A stretch of 64,000 bases of DNA, taken from the NCBI GenBank assembly GCA_958299035.1, contig CATQJL010000112.1:62727823-62791822 (forward strand), in the 5' to 3' direction. Numbering within the stretch: the first letter of the stretch is position 1; the number at the start of each line of letters is the position of its first letter. A program made the position numbers and the translations under genes. The stretch is from Cylicocyclus nassatus. Taxonomy: Eukaryota; Nematoda; Chromadorea; Rhabditida; Strongylidae. Positions 54,624 to 64,000 of this stretch are shown here, piece after piece. A model generated the notes under the pieces. The model saw only the letters and a program-made list of their open reading frames with translations, had not been told where the DNA came from and searched no databases.

Positions 54624-55790
54624 ACATATAGCCGTCCTCCACCCTACGATTTGTGTACTATCACGATGGGTGTTTCAGTGAATATTTTTTCTATTGCCGT
54701 TTTTCTAAAAACCTCTTGTCACCAACACCCTATTTAAACATTAGCAAATGTCGTTGTGTCATATACGTCAAGGAATTTTGATTTCAAATCTCGTTCGCGT
54801 TTTATGGGCTGTGTAGACTGTTCAAAATCCTTGACCTATCCGGCTCCAGAATCACTCTCTGTTGAGCTTGTCTTAGTAAGCTGATGATTGAAAGTTTGTA
54901 AAGAGATCTACTATCAGAGGGTTTTCTGCTTTAGCTGAACCAAGCTGATCTTCGTTGCTCTACGATTTTGTTAGATAAAGTTCCTTCGTTAGGGACCCGT
55001 CATATCTCGCCGAAAAAAGCCCAAAAGCGCTCTAGAAGTCCAAAAGCGCTAGAAAGAGCCGGAACGCCCCTTCGTGCGCAAGTTTGGCGCTAGGGCATGT
55101 GTGGTGATTTCGCAGTTGAGTAATGTCAGAATTCTACGAAAAGTTCGAAGCCACGTGGAACAACGTTCCGCCTTTTTCTGGCGCTTTTGGGATTTTTGGG
55201 CACTTTTGGGCTTTTCTCAGCGGAGTATGACGTCCTTTAGACTGCTGTTGTTCCATCAGATCTTACAAACATTGCAAAATTCAGAAGTCAAGCTGTTGAA
55301 AAAATTGGTTCAAAAGCTCTTATGATAAACATTGCCGAGGAAGTTATGATAAACATTGCTGAGGAAGTCAAGTTAACGCAAAACATCATGACTCACATAG
55401 GCGACTGGTTCGGGTCGCAAGGGTAAACAGTCTGAAAACAGGGGGGGGGGGGGGCAAGTGTGCCCAAATTAAGACAGAGATCTCGACAACCGTTGCCCTA
55501 CTGTTGATGCCAGATGGGGGTGCTCGCGCTCCTTATGGAGTGTGATGGTATGCGTATTGCACATTCTGCTCGTCACCTGGCTGCTTGTAAGGTTAACGCT
55601 TGCTCGTTTGATTTTCCTTTGTTTCCTTGTCTCTTTTGCTTTGATTGGATATGTATCAATGTATTAGTCATTAATACGCATCTCTAAAGTTTGTTCCACT
55701 AGAAACGGTCTCACTTTGGAGTTACGTAAAGGTGCCGTCGGTTGCCGTGGATAGTCTGCAGACCCACATATCAAATGCAAATGACTCGAG
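54624..55790. other. No gene recognised
   Basis: Intergenic between F-box genes 1 and 2. Around 55000-55230, tccaaaagcgct and its complement form a loose inverted pair. A poly-G run lies at 55441-55454. Promoter elements of gene 2 may lie at the right end, but none is clear. Confidence 0.5.
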
Positions 55791-55792
55791 GA

Positions 55793-55803
55793 TGCTTTCA
55801 GGT
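55793..55803 (+). promoter_or_regulatory. Candidate trans-splice acceptor of F-box gene 2
   Basis: tgctttcag two bases before ATG at 55804, conserved in position with gene 1. An upstream in-frame extension exists to 55732, but it starts with GTG and has no counterpart in gene 1, so the ATG at 55804 was chosen. Confidence 0.5.
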
Positions 55804-58800
55804 ATGGCGACGAAACCTCGCTCAGATAAAGGGCTTAGAGAGGTCGTTCATGCTGAAGTGACCAGTAAAACCTGCGAAAAGGCAGGAGAACTTGTGCACT
55901 TTCCGTTCTTTGCACTTCCAGTCGAGCTGTGCGTACGCATATTGAAATATGCGCGGGAGGTTCGTCCATTTCTTTACTTATGGATATCATGTCACCCTCT
56001 TACATGACCGATACCATATTAATGCGAAATACGCCTCAGGTGTACACCTAACACAGTCTTACTAGACGTGTTTATCTCAACAAACGGAAACAACTGCAAA
56101 TATATCAAGCCGGCAAAAGAAAACAACAGACACAACAAGAATGAGATTGGAGCCCAAAGACGTGGTGGCTCGCTGGTCGTAGGTTCTTCACTGACTCGCC
56201 AGACTCCTCCTCTGCTTGGCATAGTTGCGCGTCGAGCTATCGTTGTGCCATCTGTAAACAAAGGGTATGGGAAAGAAGAAAGCGTACGGTATTATACAAG
56301 TGATAATGGGAAAAAGGCAAAAAGGAAAAGAATAAATGTAGGTTTACATACCGGATATATACAGATATATACTTCTATTTACACTTTAAACATTTGGATC
56401 GCTGGCTCTTATAGACCCTGTCCAGGCAAATCTGGGCATATGGGTTTTTTGCCTGGAAACTGATGAGGAGGCTCTAGCTCACTGCCCAAACCGCAGCGCA
56501 AACGATTCATTCACCTAAAAATTCATCCCAACCACTCCGCGGCTGCGCCGTGACCGTCACTCAGGATGACTCCCAGCGCGAAAATATAGGTGTTAAAGTA
56601 AGCGAAGTCGTTTCTCGAGTTAGGTAAGTGCCAGAGTAAGCGAAAATTTTGTTCAGCTTCGTTCAGCTGCAGAAGGCGCGCAGAATAATGTCTGCTTATC
56701 TTTACTGCTGCTAAAGCCTGCTTCAGCTGCAGGTCCCGCGCAGAATCAACGTTAATTCTGTGCGCCTTTTGCAGGTGAATGAAGCTGAACAAAAAATTCG
56801 CTAACCCTGGCACCTACCTAACGGTCACGGCGCGGGCGCTTACTTTCGGGACTAATTTCTCAGCCGTGAATGAACATTTTGCGCTGCCCTTAGGCAGTGC
56901 CTCAGTTGGGACCCTCTCATCAATTTCCTGGCGAAAAACCCATGCGCCCCGATTTGCCTGAACACTGCCCTTTGTCCTCTATTATTTATTAGTAATGCAG
57001 ATCATTTCCTGCGTTTGCCTAGTCGTAAAAGAAATCAGAAATCTCATTGTGATGGTAGGTTGTAATTGTTCTTTGATTTTTAGGACGGTGAGAAATTCCG
57101 TGAAACTCGCCTTGTTTGCCGGGCAATGAATGACATCATCGAAAGTAATCGAGCCATCATCGGGCCAATGCGTCTGCAAAGGTTGTTTGTCGGGCAAGTA
57201 TGTCGTTAAAGCAGTACTCAACGTCTTTTTCAATCCGGGATAGGCAAAGCTTCTTCTGGAGCGTCCGCTTCGTGAGGCATCGTTTAGACCGCGCCAGTAC
57301 CCGCCGGTACCCGTCCGAACCCGCCTGAACCTGCCGGAACTGAAGTACGCAAACGAAAATATGAATTGTCGATCACTTGCGGCTAATATGTACACAACGC
57401 GCACGATATCACGCGTGATCCAGTATGCCAATTTCAGGCATGGATGTAGGCTGCTGCATGACGAAGGCGCATTATCTTTGAGCACGTACGTTCATTATCC
57501 GCAGAGCGTATGAGGCTCAGGATTTACAACGGTGAAGATACGAGCGCACTGCGTTCGTGCTCAACTAATACTGCTTCTGCATCTTCGTCATGCAGCAGCC
57601 TTTATCTACTTTGCTTCCCTCATTTGGCAGGTTCAGGCGGGTAGGAACAGGTTCAGGCGGGTTTGAACGGGTTAAGGCGGGTTGGGCGGGTACAGGCGCG
57701 GTCTGAACGATGCCCGAAAGCTTTGTGAGCACGGGCTGGCACTTTGCCATTGAAAGACTAAAGAGAATTAGGAGACTCTGACGCGGACACTATAACAATA
57801 TGATACAATGCCTTCGCGAAGAAGCGCAACCGTTGCGTGGCTGACGCGCGTCACAGTTTCGGCCTAGGCGGATTGAAACAGAGAGAAATGATAGGAAAGT
57901 GAAGTGATAATCAAATGCATCTTTTTAGCATAGTGCGTTTGACCAGGGCCCTAAGCGTTTTGTGGTGTCAGACCTCAAGAAACTACCTGATCGTTTGAGT
58001 TCATGTGCACATACTTCCATCCAGCAAGCATTTTTCTACAAGGTGAGCTCAGTACAGGAAAATGTTTTCATGTTTTATACTAGTGAAGCAGTAATTGAGG
58101 CGGCGTGGCGTTATACTACAAAGACCTCGCCGCCAAAGCTCGCCGCCATAGTCGGCACGCTCACCGAGCTGGCTTACTGTGTTCCGCACCCATTTTGCAC
58201 CGGTGAGCCTGAGCCATGAGGCAATCGCGCGAATGCAGCCCCTTCCTCTGTCGCGGTGCGGCGTCGCGCGCGATGTCGCGAAGACAAGAAGTTACATGAA
58301 AATACTCAGAAAATAATGCTCTTTCAGATTTTAACGTGCGGTATCGTCCGTCGCGCCGCATAAAGTGAAAATTTCAGAAAAATTTGTTAATCTTGTTTTT
58401 ATTTGATTCATGTTCCTTTATATTTCCAAATAAAAACAAAAGATTCGTCTGGAAACTCTGTAGTGTTTCTTCAGTTTTCTTTTTTTGTTTCGCGTTTGTT
58501 TGTGCCATGGTATAGATACTTACAGGGCTTCTAAATTGCAGAGTCGTCTGCATCAGCGGTCGCGCGACCGCTGGTGCAAAAGACTCTGTAGTTTAGGAGC
58601 CCTATAATTGTCACTGCAAGCTGTGACCTGTGGCCTAGATTGCAAGTTGAGGTGAGTAACACGGCGATGATGACCTGCGGACTTAACTTATTAGGACAAA
58701 GTAGGCACCTGATGCCAGATTTTCCTTCCTCAATTTTGCTTGAAAATGAACATGAATCAAATAGAAAACAGGAAATCAACAAGTTTTTCTGAAATTTGCA

Positions 58801-60515
58801 CTTTATGCGGCGCGACGGACGATACCGCACGTTAAAATCTGAAAGAGGAATTTTTTCTGAGTATTTTCATGTAACTTCTTGTAAAATTCGCGATATCGCG
58901 CGCGACGTCGCAACGCGACAATGCTGACTAGGCTGCGTCCGCACGATTGCCTCATGGCTCAGGCTCACCGGTGCAAAATGATTGCAGGATACAATAAACC
59001 AGCTCGGCGAGCGTGCCGACTATGGCGGCGAGGTCTTTGTAGTATAACGCACGTCCTCCGTAATTGAAGGTGCTAACAGCATGCGCGCGCTTTGGGACCG
59101 CACCGCGGTTTCCCGCTATTTGCACATTTTTGAATTGAGTTAACGATTCTTTACAGTCATTGTCAACCACGTGCTCCCTTTTCCATAGCAACTACGCATC
59201 CGCAGCGCTTGGGCATTGCGCAGCGTTCGCCGATCGATGCGGCTAATTTGAACGCTGAAACGGCGCGCCCGCGTACGCGACACTGAACTTTAGTGCTGCG
59301 CTTGAGCTTTAAACAGGGAGCACGTCGTTGACACGGACTGTATATATTAGATAGATAACGATTCTTCATATATTAGATTAGAATTAGATTAGATTAGATT
59401 AGATGTGGGAAACTGTTAATCGATTCAGGTCTCGCTCGATGCATCTACAGTCAAGCATCTGATTAAGGAACTGCAACGCAATCATGTGCACATTCGTGGA
59501 ATGGTCTTCTACCGTGTTGTTTTCAAGTGTGATGGAAAATTACTGATTGAGCTGTTCGATGCTCTGAGAATCGTTTGTCTGATCGTGCTCGAGTGCCAGC
59601 TTCCTGGTAATCTGGCAGAATTTCTTGCACGTCATGAATTTATCGCCAAGGTTCGTCTAATTGTGTTCCTTTTCGCTTGCAAATTTGTATTTTTTTTTGC
59701 AGATGAAGTCGCATTTTATCGGTTCCACCGACAGTTTCTTTTATTATAATTGCATCATCAACTCAGAAGGTGATGAATGGCTCAAATGGTTTATGAAGGT
59801 TAGAATATTTATGTATAATCGGCATGAAAAGAAGCTGCTGTGCTTGTCAAAGGCCGTGGCTCGGCAATGGGCCACTCTTTTTTCCCAAATCTGGAACCTC
59901 ACAACAGTGAAGGACAGCTGCATTTTTTACTTCCGCTTTCTGCCGTGCAGATTGCTTAGAGGACAGGGTCAAAGATTTGCGCCAAAGGAGCGACAGGTTT
60001 GTGGCGCCAACCAGCCAATTGCTGCCGGAATCGGTGGAGTGTCTCTGCCCACTCGAAATCACGGAGCCTGTGGCTTTCAGTTTCAGAGTGCGTAAACCTC
60101 TGAACTCGCCCTCCCAGTAGTTCTTTAAAACGTCCAAAAAATCCAATCTAAAAGAGTTAATTTGAGCCACTGCCTCTAAGAAAAACCGATCCGTAACATC
60201 TTATTTTCCTCAGTTTTGGACTATTACGCCATAATTCCATTGCTACTTCAGTAAAGCGAAGTTTTATTAGTGTTTTTTGTGCTCTGGTTGTAAAATTAGC
60301 TCGACTCAAACAACTTTCAGTTCACATTCCCATCCGTGATGGCACCACCTCTTCCTCTTGACGATTTATTCAATACGCGTGTTTTATGCAGCGTAGAAGA
60401 ACGATTGAGGAGCGTGGCTTTGAATAGAGAGTCCCGTATTTTCGTTTTTAAGTTTCCTCCTGACAGTGCTTCGTATTTTGAATCATTCAGTACAAAATGC
60501 CTAGAGCTAGGCTAG
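55804..60515 (+). CDS. F-box protein, tandem paralogue 2 (intact)
   Basis: Six exons, every intron phase 0 with GT..AG: 55804-55959, 57084-57197, 57929-58042, 59429-59650, 59703-59798, 60321-60515; 298 residues, no internal stop. F-box at residues 34-52 (FPFFALPVELCVRILKYAR) with the LP..L...IL pattern that contacts Skp1. The rest is a nematode-style F-box-associated region I cannot assign to FTH or FBA families: RETRLVCRAMNDIIESN, AFDQGPKRFVVSDLKKLP, HVHIRGMVFYRVVFKCDG, LECQLPGNLAEFLARHEF, MKSHFIGSTDSFFYY and LRSVALNRESRIFVFKF. Predicted to act in a Cullin-RING ligase in the cytoplasm or nucleus; the substrate is unknown. Introns 1, 2, 3 and 5 contain transposon insertions; the 52-base intron 4 does not. 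The coding sequence is clean although its neighbours are damaged. Confidence 0.82.
56413..56970. mobile_element. TIR element in intron 1 of F-box gene 2
   Basis: Left agaccctgtccaggcaaatc, right gatttgcctgaacactgccc; the arms also share catatgggttttttgcc and its complement. Inner palindrome around ctgcaggtcccgcgcagaat (56650-56790). Flanking 4-mers TTAT and TTTG do not match exactly. Possibly the TTAA-type family. Confidence 0.65.
57228..57879. mobile_element. Intronic TIR element, GTTTCAATCC family, copy 2
   Basis: Left tttcaatccgggataggc, right complement near gcctaggcggattgaaac. Contains ggcactttgccattgaaagact, matching copies 1 and 3. Split by 57276-57714. In intron 2 of gene 2, just before exon 3. 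Confidence 0.75.
57276..57714. mobile_element. TIR element with GGCGGGTTCA-type arrays
   Basis: Left GGCATCGTTTAGACCGCGCC, right complement. Subterminal repeats of ggcgggttcaggcgggt type on the right (57631-57695), with inverse ccgcctgaacctgcc on the left (57299-57341). Ends resemble those of 54189-54493. The right end only is also present at about 63560-63653. Confidence 0.75.
58090..59070. mobile_element. Fold-back element with about 330-bp arms, intron 3 of F-box gene 2
   Basis: 58090-58425 and 58745-59070 are inverted copies (acgttatactacaaagacctcg; tcatggctcaggctcaccgg; ggacgataccgcacgttaaaa). The spacer contains the small palindrome at 58525-58600. No ORF with motifs; termini not resolved. 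Confidence 0.8.
58525..58600. mobile_element. 76-bp palindromic MITE
   Basis: gggcttctaaattgcagagtc on the left and complement on the right, with cagcggtcgcgcgaccgctg at the centre. Inserted between the arms of the larger fold-back. Confidence 0.7.
59362..59404. repeat. (ATTAG)n short tandem repeat
   Basis: About seven copies of a five-base attag unit with one interruption, in intron 3 of gene 2 just before exon 4. Confidence 0.8.
59859..60178. mobile_element. TTAA-type MITE, GTGGCTCGGCA ends, copy 2
   Basis: Left aggccgtggctcggcaat, right complement near gagccactgcct. Homologous to 48820-49282 in the same intron of gene 1 (shared ccaaccagccaattgctgcc). In intron 5 of gene 2. Confidence 0.7.
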
Positions 60516-60603
60516 TTTTTTTTGATCAAGCCATATATGTCATGCTAGCTTCCATAACGTTCACTTGTCTGCTTCTATTTTTATTATTATCATATCTTGT
60601 TTT

Positions 60604-60870
60604 ATCATTCATTTTCTGACTGAGAGACGCAAGCACGCTTTGCGCACGTTTGGTCAACAAGTTCTTAATGAGTTTTAACGCGTTTTGATTGCTTATTACC
60701 AGAATTCCGTAAAGAACATGTTCGAAGAGCGTAGTTTAACGAGCTCAAACATGTTCTTCTACGAATCCTATCAGTAAATCAACCAAAATTCGTTAAATCC
60801 TATTTATGAACTTGTTAATGAAATGCATTCAAAGCGTGCTCGCTTCTCCTAGTCAGAGAATGAATGATAC
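60604..60870. mobile_element. Palindromic MITE, TCATTCATT ends
   Basis: atcattcattttctgactgag on the left, complement on the right; arms of about 75 bases with gcaagcacgctttg. A second copy at 26340 is interrupted by a PIF-like element. Confidence 0.75.
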
Positions 60871-61484
60871 CTTGTTCGTTGTACTTACTACTGAAGAATA
60901 TAAATACGATGTTACAAAAAGCTGTAAGGTTGAGAAATGATTGCAATAAAGTTCCTACCTACTATTCTTTAACATGTTACACGGCACCGTATAAAGATGA
61001 TTAGTAAGAGATACAGTCTTAAAAGCGTTCTAACTGTTTGTTTTTTGAAACTCCATGAGGATGGATCGCAAAGCCGCACTGCGGTCATGCGAAGCGGTCT
61101 CACTTCATTTCTGCGCTGGGAAAAGAGGAGCCACTCTGGTCGACCGAGGACCTCTTTTTTTCAAACGAAATCTCAGGATTATAGACTCGCGAGAAATATG
61201 AAAAGCAACTGAATAACGCTATGCCCTTTCATGAAAAAATATATCCTTCCCAAAAACCTCTCAAACCACCACGCATATAAAATCCACTCCGAAACGAAGG
61301 CGGTCGCCCATGTACAAGAGGCGGGCGCGCGGACGAACTCTAATGATGAGAGGTGCTCGAACACTTCGCACCTGTACCGGCCCGTTCGTCAGGGAGGGAT
61401 CAGCTTCCAGAGTTATTGGGTTCTTAAAGGCAGCGCCCAAGCAAGTCTGGACACATGGGGATCTCATGTGGATAGTAGTTTTCT

Positions 61485-61719
61485 GGCCCTAACTAAGCTA
61501 CTGCCCACTGCAGCTAAGTAGTGCTCTAGTGACTTAGATATTCACCTCGAAACTGGACTCCGCGATCGTATTCCGCATGGATTCATGGCGCAAAGCGTGG
61601 ATCCTGGCGCGAAACTGCCATGAATGCGAATACGATCGCGGGGTCCAGTTTCGAGGGGAGTACCTCAGCCGTTAGAGCACTACCTGAGCTGCAGCTTGGG
61701 CAGTGCCTTAGCTAGGGCC
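61485..61719. mobile_element. Near-complete palindromic element
   Basis: ggccctaactaagctactgcc on the left against its complement on the right; the palindrome continues inwards through cctcgaaactgg and ccgcgatcgtattc. No duplication resolved. Between F-box genes 2 and 3. Confidence 0.75.
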
Positions 61720-62140
61720 CCAAAAGTACTTTCCGCGTAAAATCCCCATAGGTCTAGTGAAGTGCTTGTCTCCCTGATCACCAATTCTTTCATTTAATAT
61801 ATTGTGCACACTGTTCAGCAGTTAATAAAGATCAAAAATCTCGCACTGAGCTTTATACATTGTTAGCTTCATAACACTATTTGGTTTGGATGTGCAGATA
61901 TTGTTCTTAAACGATTACTTTGTAGCAGACGCTTTCTCAACTCGTCACGGTGCTTAGCGACCACCCTTCCCAAACTGCAGCCTTTCTATTGGTAACTTCG
62001 ATAGATATTGTAAAGCCTCAGACAGCACGGACTTGCCAGTAATCCTACGCTGAAGCTCAGTTTTCACATCTCGGGTGACACTCGATTCAAGTAGAAGGGG
62101 GAGAGTGTCAGAGGCTCAAAATTTAGCGAAGGAAGCTAGG

Positions 62141-64000
62141 AAATCTCAACAACTCCGAGTATCTTCTTTTCTAAGCTTCCGCTCGAGTTATGCATTCAAA
62201 TCTTAAGACATCTGTTGGAGGTTGGCGTGTCATTCCAATCATTTGTCAAATCTGTTTCGTTCATGTCAATCGAGGGCAAATCATAGCATGTTAGCATTTC
62301 CGAAAAGGAAAAAAATAAACATTCGAGTTCTGAGGGCATTGAAAAGAATAGGAATCCTTAATCATTGGGGTAGCTAGTAAGCGAGCAAGCAGTTCCGCAT
62401 TCCATAGATCGCTGTTCGTATACTTTACGAGAATAATTACTTTACCATTTGAATAAAACAGTCCAATGCAACTCGAAAAGGTTAATATTGGCAGTTAATC
62501 TATATTTAAATTTTAGTTACCACTCGACAGTCAAGTATTGAAATTCTTCGATTTTTGAACTACATAACAATCGAATAATTGAAATTGTTTTTTATTTTCT
62601 TAGATATCGTAGTAAGATTTAAAAGGCATTGTAGTGGTGTCTTTTTCATCGTTAATAACTCTCTTCCCACAAGGTCTTCTGCAATGGTCAAGCACCATTC
62701 AGCAGAGAAGGTTTCTGCTTAGAAGTACAGTATGGAGCGAACCACTCATTTTTCTTTATTAATGCGGAAGGAGACTATCCAATCAAAAAATAAAGAATAA
62801 AATCAAAATATTAGTTTTCAGAAAAGGCAGGGCAGGCAAAGTTGAGATTCGGGACATTGGTGAAAAGAATTGAAGTGTCGCCAATTCGTTGACCGCACGG
62901 ACTGCTCAGACGCTGCAGACCACGCGCGGCGCGGCTGAATTCTCGCGAGAGCACGACTTGTACAGTCGGTTTCATCCCGGATTAGGCGAGACATGTTACG
63001 TGGAGCAGCGCATGCGCATCGCTGGAGGCTTCGCGAGCGCATAGCGATGGCATTTTGCCAAGCAAAGACTAAGGAGATTGAAGAGACGCAGATATGGGTT
63101 CTCAGCACGACAGGACATACTGTAGCTGCGAAACGGCGCGAGCTGTTGCGAGGCGGACTCCCGCCAATCCAATTTCCGCCTAAAGCGGGTCGAAACTTAC
63201 TGTACAATGGCGGATTTGCACTGGGGCAAGCGTTTTACCTCGCGGCCCGTACTCTGCAGTGATTTCCACTCCGTACAGTCAACGAATCAATTATATTGTC
63301 GAGTTACTTGCGGCTAATATGTACGCATTGCTCACGATATATCAAGCGTGATCCAGTGTGCCACTTTCAGGCGTGGATATAGGCTACTGCATGACGAAGG
63401 CCGTATCTTTGGGCGCGAACGCCGTTTCATTAGCCGCAGAGCGCATGGGCGCAGGATTTACAACGGTGGAGATACGCGCGCACAACGTTCGCACTCACTA
63501 ACTCTAATACTACATCTGCGCCTTCGTCATGCGGCAGCCTTTATCTCCTTTGCTTCCCCATTTGGCGGGTTCAGGCGAGTTGGGACAGATTCAGGCGAGT
63601 TTGGATGGGTTCCGGCGGGTTGACGGGCACAGGCGCGGTCTGAACGATGCCCGAATGCTTTGTGAGCACTCGTGCTGGCATTTTGCCATGAAAAGATTGA
63701 AGAGAATTAGGAGACACTTAGAAGACAACAGACACGGGCTCCTATAACAGTATGATATGATGCCTTCGCGAAGCGGTGCAAGCCGTTGCGTGGCCGACGC
63801 GCATCACAATTTCGGTCTAGACGGGTTGAAACTGAGTGTGAAACTGGTAGAAAAACAATGTAATAATTTACTGCATCTTTTTAGCATAGTGCGTTTGACC
63901 AGGGCCCTAAGCGTTTTGTGGTGTCAGACCTCAACAAATTACCTGATCTTTGAGTTCATTTGCACATACTTACATCCAGCAGGCATTTTTCTACAAGGTG
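62141..64000 (+). pseudogene. F-box protein, tandem paralogue 3 (broken, runs off right edge)
   Basis: An F-box exon is readable at about 62141-62220 (IFFSKLPLELCIQILRHLL, donor gttggc), but an in-frame TAG at 62137 blocks any upstream start comparable to genes 1 and 2. Exon 3 is at 63895-63997 (acceptor ttttag, HSAFDQGPKRFVVSDL) with a one-base deletion near 63945 that creates a stop; the bases after it match exons of genes 1 and 2 in a shifted frame. Exon 2 (LVCRAMND block) is missing between them. Later exons would lie beyond the window. Likely a dead copy, unless the start or exon 2 uses sequence I did not recognise. Confidence 0.75.
62969..63833. mobile_element. Intronic TIR element, GTTTCAATCC family, copy 3
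   Basis: Left gtttcatcccggattaggcg, right complement near gacgggttgaaac. Shares gcattttgccaagcaaagact with copy 1 and the ctatatccacgcctgaaag-type inner part with copy 2. It also contains the right end of the GGCATCGTT element (63560-63653) without its left end. Confidence 0.7.

Noticed and set aside
53982..54642. ORFs rich in TKADEGGRSR and FVRLRPP repeats on both strands
   Set aside because: By-products of the ggcggacgaa tandem arrays of the element at 54189-54493. Open on both strands because the unit contains no stop.
62818..63207. 129-codon minus ORF and its relative at 46439-46738
   Set aside because: Both are frames of the same intronic repeat family. Similarity follows the DNA and there are no coding features.
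1..64000. CRISPR arrays, bacterial operons or viral genomes
   Set aside because: None seen. Direct repeats here are transposon subterminal arrays or short satellites, and genes have nematode introns.

Overview
The window looks like part of a nematode nuclear chromosome. The strongest sign is a complete two-exon cuticle collagen gene on the minus strand (42385-43478). It has an N-terminal signal anchor, an RQKR furin-type site, interrupted Gly-X-Y blocks and an NYCPCPP tail. Short introns with ttttcag acceptors and possible spliced-leader acceptor sites just before the ATG of two F-box genes agree. I cannot name the species. No bacterial operons, rRNA, true tRNA genes or CRISPR arrays were seen.

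Layout. 1-2340: minus-strand remnant of a Ty3/Gypsy retrotransposon, cut by the window edge. 2456-22105: a roughly 3-kb gene-bearing unit duplicated in tandem. Copy 1 (2456-5498) is compact. Copy 2 (from 5499) is swollen by three mariner-like fold-back elements and by a 10.6-kb LTR retrotransposon (9980-20606). That retrotransposon has 245-bp LTRs that look identical and a 5-bp target duplication. It is itself broken by a tRNA-derived SINE, a TA-flanked TIR element, a MITE with 8-bp duplications, a second 8-bp-duplication element that contains a Helitron-like element, and another Helitron-like element. 22190-30400: a dense field of nested short DNA transposons with TTAA, TTA/TAA, TA or Helitron-type target signatures. 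30400-34540: a decayed CR1/Jockey-like LINE on the minus strand. 34808-42300: sparse, with one mariner-like element, two MITEs and one unexplained long ORF. 42385-43478: the collagen gene. 43883-45467: four MITEs. 45561-64000: a tandem cluster of three F-box paralogues. Gene 1 is probably complete, gene 2 is intact with six exons predicting 298 residues, and gene 3 is broken and runs off the right edge. Their introns hold many MITEs.

How it fits together. The real host genes are the collagen, which builds the extracellular cuticle, and the F-box family, predicted SCF ubiquitin-ligase substrate receptors. A degraded duplicated gene of unknown function lies in the left third, with a weak resemblance to BEN-domain proteins near its C terminus. 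Most of the rest is transposon, and paralogous copies within the window act as natural pre-insertion sites for several insertions. The most unusual object is the LTR retrotransposon. Its LTRs imply very recent movement, yet its coding region carries frameshifts, nonsense codons and five separate insertion events. One nonsense codon can be shown from the target-site duplication to be older than the element inserted there.
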